DNA of 64,000 bases. Source: Sinonovacula constricta (lineage: Eukaryota; Mollusca; Bivalvia; Cardiida; Solecurtidae). Where the stretch lies: assembly GCA_007844125.1 (NCBI GenBank), contig CM017572.1:37940736-38004735 (forward strand), written 5' to 3'. The position numbers were made by a program, and so were the translations under genes. Shown here piece by piece: positions 1 to 11,561 of the stretch. Below the pieces are notes generated by a model. That model had not been told where the DNA came from. It did not search any database and saw only the letters and a program-made list of their open reading frames with translations. Within the stretch, counting starts at the first letter, position 1. The number at the start of each line of letters is the position of its first letter.

Positions 1-1584
1 TTAAGCAGTGAAATTTAGGCTCTCCCTTGGTTGGCTGCTTAATACTAGCGTGACTGTAGTTAGAAACTGTTTAAAGCGTTGCTGGTCTTATTCTGGATAA
101 AGGAAGAAATTGTCATTTGGGAGGGGGTGTTATGACATTGTACATTTTGAAAAGAAATGACATTTAATGCATAATCCTTATTTTCTAATCTTATTATATA
201 AAATAATAAAACAAAGAATTTCTGAAAATTTCCTAGGTGATGATGAAAATGAAAGCATGAGAAATGTGAAATCACACGCACAATTGATGGCATCAATACA
301 GATTGCCTTTTTTTAAAAGCAGAACAATAAGAATGCTCTGGCCTCATCAGTAGGACAAGAATATGTTTTTATACCAGGGAACAAATTTCCCACTGAAAAG
401 TATTTATTTAACCCTATATTACCTATAGATACCATGATTTTTTTAATGTTAAAGGAAACAGCCTCCTTTGTATAAACTTGACCAATACTAAACACCATGT
501 TTAGTAGAAGGACTGTATAAATTATACTACTGGCAATAGTTGATTAGTTTATAAACACACACAAAAAAAACAACAATAATAAGCACTTACATGTATATTT
601 TCTGATATATGATACATCCAATATCGATCATTTTTGTATTGATACACATATCATATCGATGATTCTGATCGATACGGAGCCCTTGTAACTGCCATCATTA
701 TTTCTCTAATATTTCATAAAAAACACGAACTACTTACTATCTGAATGTGTTGACACTTCATATTGTTATTAAATTTTTATCTTGTTTTTTTTAATAGTGT
801 ACCAATCTGTTGTATTTTTATTTGTGAAGGACATTCAGAATTCACAATAAAGATGAGAAAAAAATATCTTGAGAAATATTATATTATTTTTTATTGTTTA
901 AGATCCAACATTTTAAAGTTTCAGGTGATTCTAACAGTTAAATCATTTAATATGTGGATAACCTTTTATGTCATACATTCTTATTATTGACTTTTAGTTA
1001 TAGTTATGCTAACATATTGTTTAATATAAGTCATGCTGTAATAGCGAACCTATGTGATAAGCAAAAATGTATTTTCCATACCAAAATATTATGTATCGCG
1101 ATACGTATCGTATCGTGTGGTATGTATCGCGATACGTATCGTATCGTGAGAGTAGCGTATCGTTACACCCCTAGGTTGCTGTAACCTCACAGATGCTATA
1201 TATCTCATGCAATTAATGATAGAACCATACATGTGAACTCTTCCACTTTTGGAGGGAGACTCCCACTTTTAAGGTTTATCATTATTTGAAAATGAAGGGT
1301 GTTGTGCACATTTTTAGAAATATCCATACTTGGAAACAGATAACTTCCTTTTTTGTTTATATGAAAATAACAAATCTCCCACTTTGCAAGTAAAAATCTC
1401 TCACTTTGGACTCATAATAAGTTCACATGTATGTATAACAGCAGTCTGGCTCTTTAAAACTTTGTCTAACTAAAAAACATTTGCTTTGATCAATTAGAGC
1501 TATTAAGGAAACCTTTATTTCTGTTGTTTTGAATGCTAGATGGTGTGCACTTTGTTTGAAAACATTTTTATTTTCATTTTGCAG
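1..1584. other. AT-rich non-coding DNA, probably intron of the gene ending at 2413
   Basis: No convincing exon is visible. A segment opening after a good acceptor at 229-236 (tttcctag then gtgatgatg) reads about 25 codons to a stop, but no splice donor follows, so it is not called. The other open frames here are low-complexity and AT-driven. Positions 1085-1175 hold a transposon-like end, listed separately. Confidence 0.5.
1085..1175. mobile_element. End of a hAT-like MITE ('atcgcgatacgtatcg' type)
   Basis: Two copies of a palindromic atcgcgatacgtatcg block lie next to each other and run into 'gtatcgttacacccctagg'. Read on the minus strand this begins TAGGGGTGTAACGATACG, the kind of terminus seen in short hAT-type elements of many animals (established knowledge). 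The opposite end may lie near 600-690, where degenerate atcgat/gatac words cluster, but no clean partner repeat or target duplication was found. The identification rests on terminal sequence alone. Confidence 0.45.
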
Positions 1585-2413
1585 AATTCTACAGAAGCAG
1601 ACTTGATAGAAATAAATTGTCCCAAAAGAGAACTGGGGTAAACATTTGTTAATGATAAAAGTGGTCATGTCACATTAAAATTCTTACATTGTTAAAAAGA
1701 AGATTGAAAAATATAATTTGGGCAATTGTGTTGTTAAAAAACACAATAATATAAATTACGTGCATTTGTTTTAGTGAATGGGCCATGAAAGTGTGTGAAA
1801 GGAGATGCCAATAATGTTTCTGTCAAAGATGTTTTCGAATTCTTCTCGTAGTATAAACTTCTAATAACTGATATTTCAACTTTTGAATTTTTTTATTTTC
1901 AAAGAGTTGTAGACTTTTTATTGTCACAACTTCTAGAATGTTCAGAATTGTTAAAAGATGCATAAAAAAAGCTTTAAAAAAGTTCTTTCAATCTGCATGT
2001 TCTTGTGTTCTCAATGGTTTTGATAACAGTGCATGTAAAATTGTTCATTTTCTTTACTTTTTTCATTAAACTGAACTGAACCTCTCAAAAGGGTCTAAAC
2101 TCATAGTCTGTGTGTAAAGAATTTGTTTCAATAAACTCATAAAATATGTGTATTGGATTTCTGAAATTGATTTTCACACATTAATATGATTTTATTGTCT
2201 CTTTCAGCATAATTGTAGACCTTTTAAAACAAGTACAGCCTCAAACAGGACAGTAAGTGCAAGTATTTTCTAGACTTTATTACTGTTACATAGCCTTTAA
2301 TCTGTTACTGGAAGCCCATACTAAGTGACTGTTAACTGTCAGCTTTCAGCTTCATGGTAATTGATTGTTTTTTGTTTGTTAGGTTTATTGCCCCATCAGC
2401 ACCTTTCAGCTAA
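1585..2413 (+). CDS. 3' end of an unidentified spliced gene (last three coding exons)
   Basis: Three short exons join in frame: 1585-1637, 2208-2252 and 2383-2413, with TAA at 2411-2413. Acceptors are ttttcattttgcag, tgtctctttcag and tttgtttgttag; donors are gtaaac and gtaagt. Phases match at both junctions (2 then 2). The joined tail reads NSTEADLIEINCPKRELG, then IIVDLLKQVQPQTGQ, then FIAPSAPFS and stop, about 42 residues. Consistent phase, good splice sites and a non-repetitive amino-acid composition argue that this is a real gene end whose 5' part lies at or beyond the left edge. I do not recognise the family. The exons are too short to stand out as open frames. A missing base or wrong junction would break the model. 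Confidence 0.6.
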
Positions 2414-3065
2414 CCAGCTATTATGTTCACTTGAAGCAGACATAACAAATATTCTAAAAAGTTTCTAGGATTACTGCCCATTCAGTCCATTGAAACTGGC
2501 AATATTACTGAATCATATAAATTATCACTGGACCAAGACTCCACAAATGAGTAAAAATTAAGGGGTAAATACATTGAAATGTAATATTTGTGATGTTTTC
2601 ACTAGTTAAAAGACATTATTGGATACTTTATTCTCTGTTCCACATGACCCATAAACGTATAGTCTGAAAGAGGTAGACTCAAGCTTAGACAGAGGGACAC
2701 TGGGTTGCTTATAATTTATGACATATAATCTTATCAAAACCTTAACAGCATGTACATGTACTATCTTCAGGATATAAACTGCAAATTCCTTGCAATAAGA
2801 TTATGTATTTCCTGTTAAAACTTTACCAGTGCTTTATTTATCAATCCACAAATGCTTGAAAAACTAACTTAGTTTTGTCAGATTATACAATTTACTACAT
2901 GAGTAATCACACAAGGAAGAAATGTCACATGTAAGGTAAGGTTATGTAGGTTAAAGAATTCAGATTTTGGTTATTAATCAAAAGGGTTTAATGTTGTTTT
3001 AGGGGTTTTGGAGTGTGGGATGGGGCATTTACACAATTTGCTATTATCTTTTCAGCTCACAACAT
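2414..3065. other. 3' flank of the unidentified gene
   Basis: No coding signal is seen. It is presumably 3' UTR and downstream DNA of the gene ending at 2413. No AATAAA lies close to the stop; the first canonical hexamer noticed downstream is at 4882-4887, beyond a repeat block, so the true poly(A) site is unclear. Confidence 0.35.
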
Positions 3066-3980
3066 GCTCAAGGTGAGCTTTCTGATACCCCTTCGTCCCT
3101 TGTCCATTGTCCATTGACCATCGTCCGGCGTCAACAATATAGCTTGTGAACACGCTAGAGTCAATAGTTTTTTGTCCAATCCTCATCAAACTTGGTCAGA
3201 ATGTTTGTCTGCATGAAATCTTGGATGATTTCAATATCGGGTCAAAAACTAGGACAAAAGGTCAAATTTTATTTAAAAAAACTTGTGAACACACTTGAGG
3301 CCACATTTATAGGCCAATCTTCCCCAAACTTAGTCAGAATGTTTGTCTGCATGAAATCTTGGAGAAGTTCACAACTGGGTCATGTTGGGTCAAAAAGTAG
3401 GACATTAGGTCAAATCTTAGAAAAACCTGTGAACACAGTAGAGACCCTATTCATAGCCTAATCTTCACCAAACTTGGTCCGAATATTTGTCTGCATGAAA
3501 TCTTCGTTACTGGGTCACATGGGGTCAATAAGTAGGTCAATAAGTCAAATCGTAGAAAAAGTTTGTGAACTTACAAGAGGCCACATTTATAGCCAAATCT
3601 TAGCCAAACTTGGTCAGAATGTTTGTCTGCAAAAGTCTTGGGAGACATTCGTTATTGGGCCACGTGGGGTCAAAAAGTAGGTCACTAGGTCACATTTTAG
3701 AAAAAGCTTATGAACGCACAAGAGGCCACATTTAGGCTCCAATCTTCACCAAACTTGACCAGGATGTTTGCCAGTATGAAATCTTTGATATGTTTTTAAG
3801 TGGGTCATGTGGATTTAGTATGTCACTAGGTAAAATTCTAGAAATTGTTATCATCCCAGTGGCCACACTAATTGTTTAATTTTCACCAAAGACTTCTAAA
3901 GTAAATAAGTATTGATTACTTGAGGCCAGATATGAGCCTACTAAAAGCTTGTGTCCTCAGGTGATCGATTAAGGGCCATC
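3066..3980 (+). repeat. Bivalve-type degenerate repeat block with roughly 100-150 bp internal periodicity
   Basis: The block opens with 'caaggtgagctttctgatac' and closes with 'gattaagggccatc'. In between, the phrases 'cttggtcagaatgtttgtct', 'gcatgaaatcttgg' and 'gtgaacac..agaggccaca' recur about five times with drift. The same family appears at 11562-12045 in the same orientation and at 29699-30131 inverted. Open frames inside it (for example 3192-3461) are by-products of the periodicity. I regard it as dispersed repetitive DNA rather than a gene. Confidence 0.75.
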
Positions 3981-5148
3981 ACACAACTACCAGCTTGATT
4001 TACTTTTGATCACATTTCTGAAACTGCAAATATAAAATCTACAGCTCCAGTACCATTAGAAATTGCTAAATAATAGATCATTGATTTGTTTAACATTACA
4101 GTCAGATCAGACACTCTAAGGTTTTGTTAGGATCACAAAATCGCTGGTCAGGTTCATTGTACAAGAAATTTTCAAATATGTGATATCATGCTGCCTGCAT
4201 GTGTATAGCATAAACTGAACACCTAGCATTGAACCACCCAGTCACATACTTTTTCTAACATTTGGATACCAGTCATGGAAATACCCTTATATTTGCTTAA
4301 GAATTAGCAAGAGAGCTATAGCATGACTCGTATGTTGTGGCCTGAGTTTTAACTCAGGACATACTGTACCTGGAATAGATTTTTTACCAATTGCACTATC
4401 AGGAGGTTCGGTGTTAATGAGCCAGACATGGTTGCTAGAGACTTATCAGTACCAATATATAAGATCTCAATAAGACAGCTTTTAGTTGGAACAGGGTAAT
4501 ATTGATCTATACTAGTTGAGAAATTCATAATAAGCTGATAAAAAATTAAGATAGAAATGCATACAAAATGTTATCACTATTAATTCATTTTAATCTAGGT
4601 GAATTACCTATAAAATAAGATCTAAACTTTCTTCCTCATTTTCCTGTTTCAGACTATAAATGTTCTACTAATTGTAACCCTTGAGTTTTATCCTTGTTTT
4701 CTATGAGCTTTAGGTCCTCTAATGACTATGTACATTTTATCACATGTTATGTATAAATAGTGATGTATATGTGAACACAGTTTGAGGAAGTTTTTGGCTG
4801 TACAGGAAACATAAAAGCATAAGTTACGATTATATCCAGGCCTTGTTTTACTTATTTTATCTCTTAATATTACATTGTGTCAATAAACCTGGTAAAATCT
4901 GTAAAATGAACACATAGACTTAAAGTTTGTATGATGGCCCTTTAGGAGTTATTTCCAGAGCACTAGTTAACTCAAAAGTAGAAGTCAGTTTAAATGACCT
5001 GTAGCAGTATTTGGGTAATGCATAAATCCTTAACCATTTACTTGCAGGAAAAACATTTACCTCATTAACATAAAACATACAGTGATGTTTCCAGCAAATG
5101 AAGGGTTAGCCATACATGATGGACACTCCTAAACTCAAAGCCTACTAA
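3981..5148. other. Non-coding AT-rich DNA
   Basis: Nothing supportable is seen. An acceptor-like cctgtttcag at about 4643-4652 is followed by an 18-codon open stretch ending in TGA, too weak to call. An AATAAA lies at 4882-4887. Confidence 0.4.
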
Positions 5149-5412
5149 GTGCAATTACATGTAAATCTGGCTAAATCAAAGTTGGCTCAAGGTACACTTG
5201 TGCTCAGGGCTCAAAGCCAGGTTGCAGCAAGGATTCTTGCTAACGCCAAAGCATTTATAAGGGTAGTGATGAATTTTCAGGAAAATGTGACTGAGTGTGG
5301 TATCATGCCAGGTGTTCAGAGAATGCTATAATAGTGAAGGTAGCACCTTACCTGCTTCAAGTCTCCTGACAATGATTATTGGTGAGACAATAAACCCACC
5401 AAACAAACAAAA
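5149..5412 (+). repeat. Diverged tRNA-derived SINE (family A)
   Basis: It shares with the better copies at 25379 and 61508 the body words 'ataagggtag', 'aatgtgactg.gtgtggtat', 'catgccaggtgttca', 'agtgaaggtagca' and the tail 'gacaataaaccca..aaacaaac'. The tRNA-like head is eroded here. The small open frame across it is not a gene. Confidence 0.7.
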
Positions 5413-7035
5413 TGTAGATGATATGGGTTAAACCTACATTGTATTATATAGTCATAATCCATCCAAGAAACAATAGTTCTTTACTGCTTCAGAGGAGTAT
5501 ATGATAAATATGTTAAGTAAAAGTGCCCTCAGACACATGAAGTCTGTCTAGCTCTGGGTGGCAGTATATTACTTAATCTTTTAACTAAACCTCATTTTGT
5601 ATGAATTTAACTAATTTCATTAAGAAAATTGTAATCAGTACCAGGAGCCTATGATTAGGGTGACATAATAATTTAAGCATCATTGTTATATTTTTCACTG
5701 AAGAACTTCAATCCAATTCGTCAAACTGTACTGCATTACATTTCATGTGGATAGATATTTTATATTTACATCCTGTATTATGGGACATTATACTGCGGTA
5801 TTATGATAATGATGTAATTTTATATTTAAATTTCATTATTTTTTAACTTTCTCAAAAACACTTTCTTGAGAACACATTAGTAATGAGAACTATTAATTGT
5901 GTAATACTTAAGTGAACAATAGGATTGACAATATTAATCCATGGACTGTTGTAAAACTGTATATGAAGGCTTATTCTATCTATTTCCTTAGCATAAATGA
6001 AACTTACTCTTTGACACTGTTAGTGAGCACTTTATCTTGATATGAATCATGCCAATTACAGAACAATCCACTGACTAAAGTATTTATAAAAACTTACTGA
6101 CAAGTTAGATAAATAATACAGTCCAGTCGTGCTACTTTGAATCTCTCGTAAATCAAATTAGTTATAAAGTAAAATCGTGGAATTTGTCAAGTGGCAACTA
6201 ACATGTCAGACATTGCCGAAAACATGCTCATGTTCTGATGCGTGATACTTTATTTTCATAAGTCGCAATCATGCTATTATTATTCTGTTTGCATGGAATT
6301 AAATGTAAAAGAACATATGTTTAATAAATATTTATTTTTAATGCAGTTGTATTATGGTATTGCTTTAAATACAGATTTTAACTTGCAATGAAAATCTACT
6401 AGACTTTCCATTGTCTAAATTACTCATTATTCAAGAAAACCTCCCTCAATGATTAGTGCACAGTTATAGTTTGTCACAGTTTTGATCGACGTGCAAATCA
6501 ATGCAAAAGAGATCGAGAGAAGGTGTCACCCACAGAAATATGTGCTTATATAGTTGTAAAACAATTTAACTATTTTATTGCTTCAAGGGGCTGTGATTGT
6601 CTATCAATCGTGATGATCTGATACATCATGATCTAATGGATCGTAACATGTTTGCATTTGATTATATAGGAACAATGACAGACCAGCTGTTAAGTCATTC
6701 TTACAAAATTTCACCGGATGTCGTATTTTGACTTACTCTATGTTGGTTTATTAATAAATCGATGTCCATTAGGTGTTGCATTTTGTAATCACATTTGCAT
6801 GTAGTTTGGACGGGCTAGGCATGCTAATGTAAACATTTTACAATTCTGCTATGGGAGTTAAACTGTGTGATTCTACCTTTTGTTTTAAATCCTGCCAGAG
6901 AAATACATAAAATAAAAATACATAACTCTGCCTTTTGTTTTAGTTCTTTTCATGAATAGACATAAAAATACATAAAAAGTAAATGGAAGTACAAGTTTAA
7001 GGTTGTACATTTCTCCTAAGTATGTTAGATTAACA
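5413..7035. other. Non-coding AT-rich DNA
   Basis: Long A/T runs and frequent stops in all frames. No exon with matching splice sites and no clear repeat was found. Confidence 0.4.
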
Positions 7036-7041
7036 CTTACA

Positions 7042-7237
7042 AAACTCCTGTTGTGTACATTAACTTGGATATGCTTTGCATAAACTTAGTAGGCCTGGGC
7101 AAAACCAAAAGTGTCGATCGAAAACCTGTGCTCCCACTAGGAGGTGTCTGATCAGGATGCAATCGGAACACCTCGGATAATTCACGAATCATCTCGGCCA
7201 TTTCAATAAATGGGATAGCTTTTGTGACAGAAGTCAA
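7042..7237 (-). CDS. Candidate first coding exon of an unidentified minus-strand gene
   Basis: An open frame starts with ATG at 7237 (MTSVTKAIPFIEMAEMIREL...) and has an alternative ATG nearby (MAEMIRELSE). It runs about 65 codons and reaches a strong donor on the minus strand (TTTT then GTAAGTG) at about 7041. Base composition is more GC-rich than the surroundings, and the start faces a divergent + strand ORF about 10-115 bp away. No downstream partner exon was located between 2.4 and 7 kb, and the protein is not recognised. It could also be unrelated unique sequence of a promoter region. Confidence 0.3.
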
Positions 7238-7260
7238 AACAAAGATGGCAGCACGAATGA
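7180..7260. promoter_or_regulatory. Possible bidirectional promoter with a YY1-like box
   Basis: The sequence 'caaagatggcagcac' (7240-7254) matches the AAGATGGCGGC core typical of YY1-type start-site elements in animal promoters (established knowledge). An ETS-like 'acttccgg' lies downstream at about 7420. Divergent ATG codons flank this stretch. There is no TATA box. The promoter call is inference from motif and geometry. Confidence 0.3.
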
Positions 7261-7351
7261 CGGCTCACTACAGAATGAAGCCTGTAAAACTTCAATTTGT
7301 GGTGACTTCAATTTTAAATCATCCAGGTTTAATTTACCCATCGCAGCAGAC

Positions 7352-7579
7352 ATGCAGCTGTCAAACGATGCAATTGTTCATGTTTTGTGTGAACTACATT
7401 TTAGGCATATTCTTCTTCCGACTTCCGGCGAACAAAACGATCGTGATTTCATTAAGTATCATTGCACCAGATACATCCAAGGGATGATTGTCCCGAGGAC
7501 AGAATTACCCAAGGAGTTCCGATTGATCAGGATGCATTGCCTAAGCTTTATCACAATTCTTTTGTTGAGGAAAAAGTAG
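7352..7579 (+). CDS. Candidate short ORF or first exon, unidentified
   Basis: A 75-codon frame begins MQLSNDAIVHVLCELHF and contains IKYHCTRYIQGMIVPRTELP, with charged, balanced composition and about 43% GC against a clearly lower background. An overlapping frame from 7224 (MTEVKTKMAARMTAHY...) is also open but becomes hydrophobic and less protein-like. No strong donor closes the 7352 frame. A strong pyrimidine tract and acceptor (tttttgcag) lies 100 bp downstream at about 7690. I cannot assign a family; a two-frame overlap means at most one is real. Confidence 0.3.
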   Translation: MQLSNDAIVHVLCELHFRHILLPTSGEQNDRDFIKYHCTRYIQGMIVPRTELPKEFRLIRMHCLSFITILLLRKK

Positions 7580-8303
7580 TGCAAGAAAGTAGTCCTTGAA
7601 ATTGTGTTTCACCAGCAGCATAATTATCAGTAAAACAAAGTTGATGGGTCAACTGAAGACTAGTCTAACTAGTTTTTTTCCATTTTTTGCAGCAGAAGGT
7701 AAAAACTTATTCTTTAAATCAGTAAAGTAAATATCTTATTCTTTACCTTACATTATGACAAAATAATATGTTCTTTCATTTGTAATATAGTTTATATGTA
7801 TTTATCAAAAAATGTGTTTTTAGTGTGCATTTTTTGTAGACAGAATAGTTTGATCTCTAATTTAAAAAAAAGGTCACAACGTTTATTATACACATTAAAG
7901 AATAGTCATTAGAAGTGAACAGTATGGAATAACAGCAAGTTTTATATAGAAAACTATTCTTGTAGTTACAATAGTTTAGAGCATAAACAATCTAACTGGG
8001 ATGAAACTTTTGTCGAGCAAGAGTATTCTTACTGAAGTTTGACTACTTTTGCATTAACCTTGTTATGGTTTTAAGTGTTCTAATGTTTTGTTATAACTTA
8101 CAATTTATGTACACATTAGCCAAAATATTACTACAGTATTATATAGAGGGGTTCAAAACATACTGCAACATCAGGGAAAAAAACTGTTTCTAAAATACAT
8201 TGAGTTAGGTTAGTTATCTGTGGACCTATGAAAATGGTCTGCTTATTACAAGTGAGCACATCTGTTTCAGAATAAATGTAGTTAGATTAGACATTAACCC
8301 TCA

Positions 8304-8484
8304 CCTTACCTGATATATTGATAAGCAAAATGCAATCTTGAGTTATTTGCTGACAGCTACAATCACCGGTAACAAGACATGTAGCTATACAATAAGCTGC
8401 AGTTAGTGCTGATACTGATCTGGCAACCCCCAGCTGGATCTGTTTATCTAGATCTACTCTATTTGCCAGAGCAGATAAATTCAT
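8304..8484 (-). CDS. Candidate internal or first exon, minus strand, unidentified
   Basis: On the minus strand an open frame (MNLSALANRVDLDKQIQL... to ...DCILLINISG) runs from ATG at 8484 to a strong donor, ATCAG then GTAAGG, at about 8303. An acceptor-like cttgggcttgccag lies immediately upstream of the ATG, so it could be an internal exon. The centre (IQLGVARSVSALTAAYC) is duplicated at 9424-9475, where a stop follows directly. No partner exons were identified. The composition is plausible for protein but unassigned. Confidence 0.3.
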
Positions 8485-8765
8485 TGCCTGGCAAGCCCAA
8501 GAGCTTTCTGACTTGTGAACCTTAAGTGTTGTAGGGTGTACAATCCGATAAGGATATTAAAACAACTCATGATCAATAAGACAAGCACATGTAGATGAAA
8601 ATGGGGTCGGTTTAAACTTTTGTACATAGAACTGCATATGGTTATATTTACCATGTATACCCATGGACTCAGGGTACCAGCCAGACTAATGTTGGGCCCC
8701 TCGTCCTGTAAGAGAGGTGCACAAGTATGTTGACTTGTCCATTAGAAGTTAACTCATCATGCATC
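8395..8765. repeat. Segment duplicated at 9424-9552
   Basis: Three blocks here ('caataagctgcagttagtgc', 'gcatatggttatatttacca' and 'tgttgacttgtccattagaa') recur in the same order at 9424-9552 with intervening DNA missing. This makes the second copy a shortened direct duplicate about 1 kb away. The block covers the candidate minus-strand exon. Confidence 0.7.
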
Positions 8766-8944
8766 TTTTTAATTTTTATTTTATATTTTTTAAAGATTAA
8801 AAATGTCACTTAATATCCTTTCTGATGACCACAAACTTATTATACCCAAAGATATCAAGTGGGGACTATATTGAAGTCATTACTATTGACTGACCTATCT
8901 GTAAAGGTTTGATTTTTGTTACATTGCACAGACACAACTAGAGT

Positions 8945-9150
8945 TATGTTGGTGATGTCCAGCTAATTATTTGTGGAGGAAGACCCCAGACTTAATGTCA
9001 AAGTAAAACCACTGGCGCACTATAGGTTAGCCTGAAAACCTCAACACATGGAAGTTCTCAACCCGACCGGGCCTCAAACCCACGTGGTGAGGGGCTGAAG
9101 ATTACAAGTCGACAACTCTCATGGCTTGGCCATGGGCACTCCCATTTTGC
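8945..9150. repeat. SINE-like repeat, family B
   Basis: The block starts 'gtgatgtccagcta', continues 'aagaccccagac', 'aaaaccactggcgcac' and ends near 'cgggcctcaaacccacgtgg', which resembles a decayed Pol III B-box. Related starts occur at 10497 ('gcgatgtccagcta') and about 18000 ('gagatgttcagctgg'). It is dispersed repetitive DNA; a precise family is not assigned. Confidence 0.45.
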
Positions 9151-9423
9151 AGTTGAGATTTTTCTGCACTATTCCTCGGCTACTATTTAACAGATTTTGA
9201 TGAAAATTTACAGGACTGGTTAGTACTTAGCCTAGTTAAGCATATTGTTGGCATGTCATGGCCATCTTAATTTTCTATGAGTTATGGCCTTTTGTTAAAC
9301 TTATTGGATATAACTATGACAGCAGTATCTGGAGGTATTAATCAACATTTTTTAGTCAACTTCAGATGAGTACTGATCAGAATGACCATTTGTTTTTAAA
9401 CAAAAAACAAAACCAAAACTTAA

Positions 9424-9552
9424 CAATAAGCTGCAATTAGTGCTGATACTGATCGAGCAACTCCCAGCTGGATCTGCATATGGTTAATTTTACCATGTAT
9501 GCCCCTGGACTCAGGGATGTTGACTTGTCCATTAGAAGTTAACTCATCCATT
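9424..9552. repeat. Shortened direct copy of 8395-8765
   Basis: This is the second copy of the segment described at 8395-8765. On the minus strand it keeps IQLGVARSVSAL-AAYC but then hits a stop, so the copy is non-functional if the first is an exon. Confidence 0.65.
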
Positions 9553-9907
9553 TGGGTTTTTGCACCCAGTGACTCACAAATAAAGCCACGTATTGATAAA
9601 TAACATATGGATCCAGCTGTATTAAATTATTTTATTAAATAGTTTAATAATTAAGATATAAGTGAATAAACTCCCTTTACTATTCTATGATTTGGACTTC
9701 TAAGCTTTTGTTTTTGTATTATTTTGAGTGTATATGATTTTTATACTTAGATTGTGCTAATCTGATTAACAGTCATCAAAATACACAACCAAAAGTCTTG
9801 TTACAACAATGTAAATTGATCTCTTGGTCTAGGTTTGTGCTTTCTGATGATAATTATCCATTAATACACAACATATTTTCTTCCTTAAAATATCTCAACT
9901 GTTTCAG

Positions 9908-9979
9908 GAAGTTTTCATCATCTATGAAAAACTGTCATCAGTATCTTATCAACATGCTGCTGAAGACTGCATGAAATAG
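9908..9979 (+). CDS. Weak candidate terminal exon, unidentified
   Basis: After the acceptor 'atctcaactgtttcag' a 23-codon frame reads EVFIIYEKLSSVSYQHAAED-CMK and ends at TAG (9977-9979). The acceptor is good and the composition protein-like, but a run of this length is expected by chance in AT-rich DNA, and no upstream partner in matching phase was found. Confidence 0.2.
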   Translation, partial: EVFIIYEKLSSVSYQHAAEDCMK

Positions 9980-11561
9980 TCAAAATATATAAAAGTTAAT
10001 AAATATGTTGTGGGTTAATTAATAATTAGCATAATTCTCAATTTTTTATAACTTATAATAAGTTATAACTTATAATAAAGATTAATGGACCCAGTTGATG
10101 GAAAAGTACCAAATTCCAAATTAAAATATGTTTAATATATGTTTGTCATTGATACCTACTTAAAAATGCCTGAAATAAAGTCTGAGTATTCCAACTAAAA
10201 AGACCTACTGTTTGGACTACCTCAGATATTATCTGATAAGGGAGACAGTGTGTTTATCACATGTGTCCCAATTTATTCAGATGCTTTGATTTAGTTTAGT
10301 TTGAGATATTTAACAAACTTCTGGGTAGACATATAACCAATATTGTCAGCAGGCCAGCTGACAAGCATTTGCATTAATACTTGGACTCTTGTTGGGGCTA
10401 AGGGCTTATCGCTTATTTGTTTGTTTTTTATTTTATAATACATCGCAGTGACTTATCATAGCCATTAAAGCAATATCCTTAATTATGACCATTTTAGCGA
10501 TGTCCAGCTATTTTAGTGGAAACAGACCTCAGACAAATGTCTGAGTAGAACCACCAGTGCAGCACAGGTTAACTGGAAGACCTTCGCATATTGAACCACC
10601 AGTGCAGCACAGGTCAAATGGAATACCTTCCCATCTTAAGTCCCGCACGCCTAATGAGATGAGAACCCACATAGTGAGAGGCTCAGCAGTCAGACTAGTT
10701 ACATCGGTAACAATATCACTATTTGTTTGCATGAGGTCTTTTAAATACAAATATCTGTAAAAAAACAACACTCACAGTAAAAACACTTGTTCTTGTTGTA
10801 TATTCTAGAAAAAAACATCTTCACAATTTGAAAATAAATTTCAATACACTATACAAACATAGCTGGTAAGATTTGTGGGTTTTTTGTTGTTGTTGTTTTT
10901 TGAAGGAGTATGATTTTGTATGAAATAAAATGACCACATTTGATTTTTAGGAAAAATGAAGCTTTAAACAGATATTGATTTTAGCCTAATAAACACTTTC
11001 TCAATTCTCATAATAATGTGCTGTGTATATACATGTATATTGTACATATGTAACTATAAAGAATTCACTTACTATTATTTGGCAACATTAGATTGGCACT
11101 TAATGAATAGTCAGTAAAACCTGTAAATTTTATATTAGGTATGTCAACAGTTAACCAAACAAATAGAAAACCAGATATTACATATTTATCCTAATATGGA
11201 TTTTAATACATTATCTGTTTAAGATGCACATAACTTTAAATAATTATTCTCAGCGGTCCATCTCCACTAAATTTGGGTTCTGACTCCAATGACTCTGTGG
11301 TACAAGCCTTGACCCCACCCCTTTCATGCCTTGATAAAGCATGCTGCAACTTAGGATCAGCTGGCAATAGAAACGTGCGTTGGGTTATTGTTAGAGCAAG
11401 CAGCTTCTCCAGTTAAGACAGTCACAAACTTCGTTTGGGCAGTCAGCTTTTCCAACTAAATAAGACAGTCACAACTAACTTTGTGTTATTAACCAATCTT
11501 GATTGTGTTTAATGATGTAACTTATTCAAAGTACTATTACAGTTATTTCTGGATTACACTA
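9980..11561. other. Non-coding DNA with a family B SINE-like fragment (10497-10710)
   Basis: Position 10497 begins 'gcgatgtccagcta', related to the repeat at 8945. Within it 'accaccagtgcagcacagg' is repeated in tandem (10550 and 10598, period 48). The paired open frames on both strands here are artefacts of this repeat. At 11400-11480 a phrase 'cagtcacaa' with 'cagctt(c/t)tcca' is duplicated. No exon is seen. Confidence 0.45.

Noticed and set aside
3192..3680. Two + strand open frames of 89 and 68 codons
   Set aside because: They lie wholly inside the 'cttggtcagaatgtttgtct' repeat and translate the repeat itself (MVRIFVCMKS and similar), so they are not genes.
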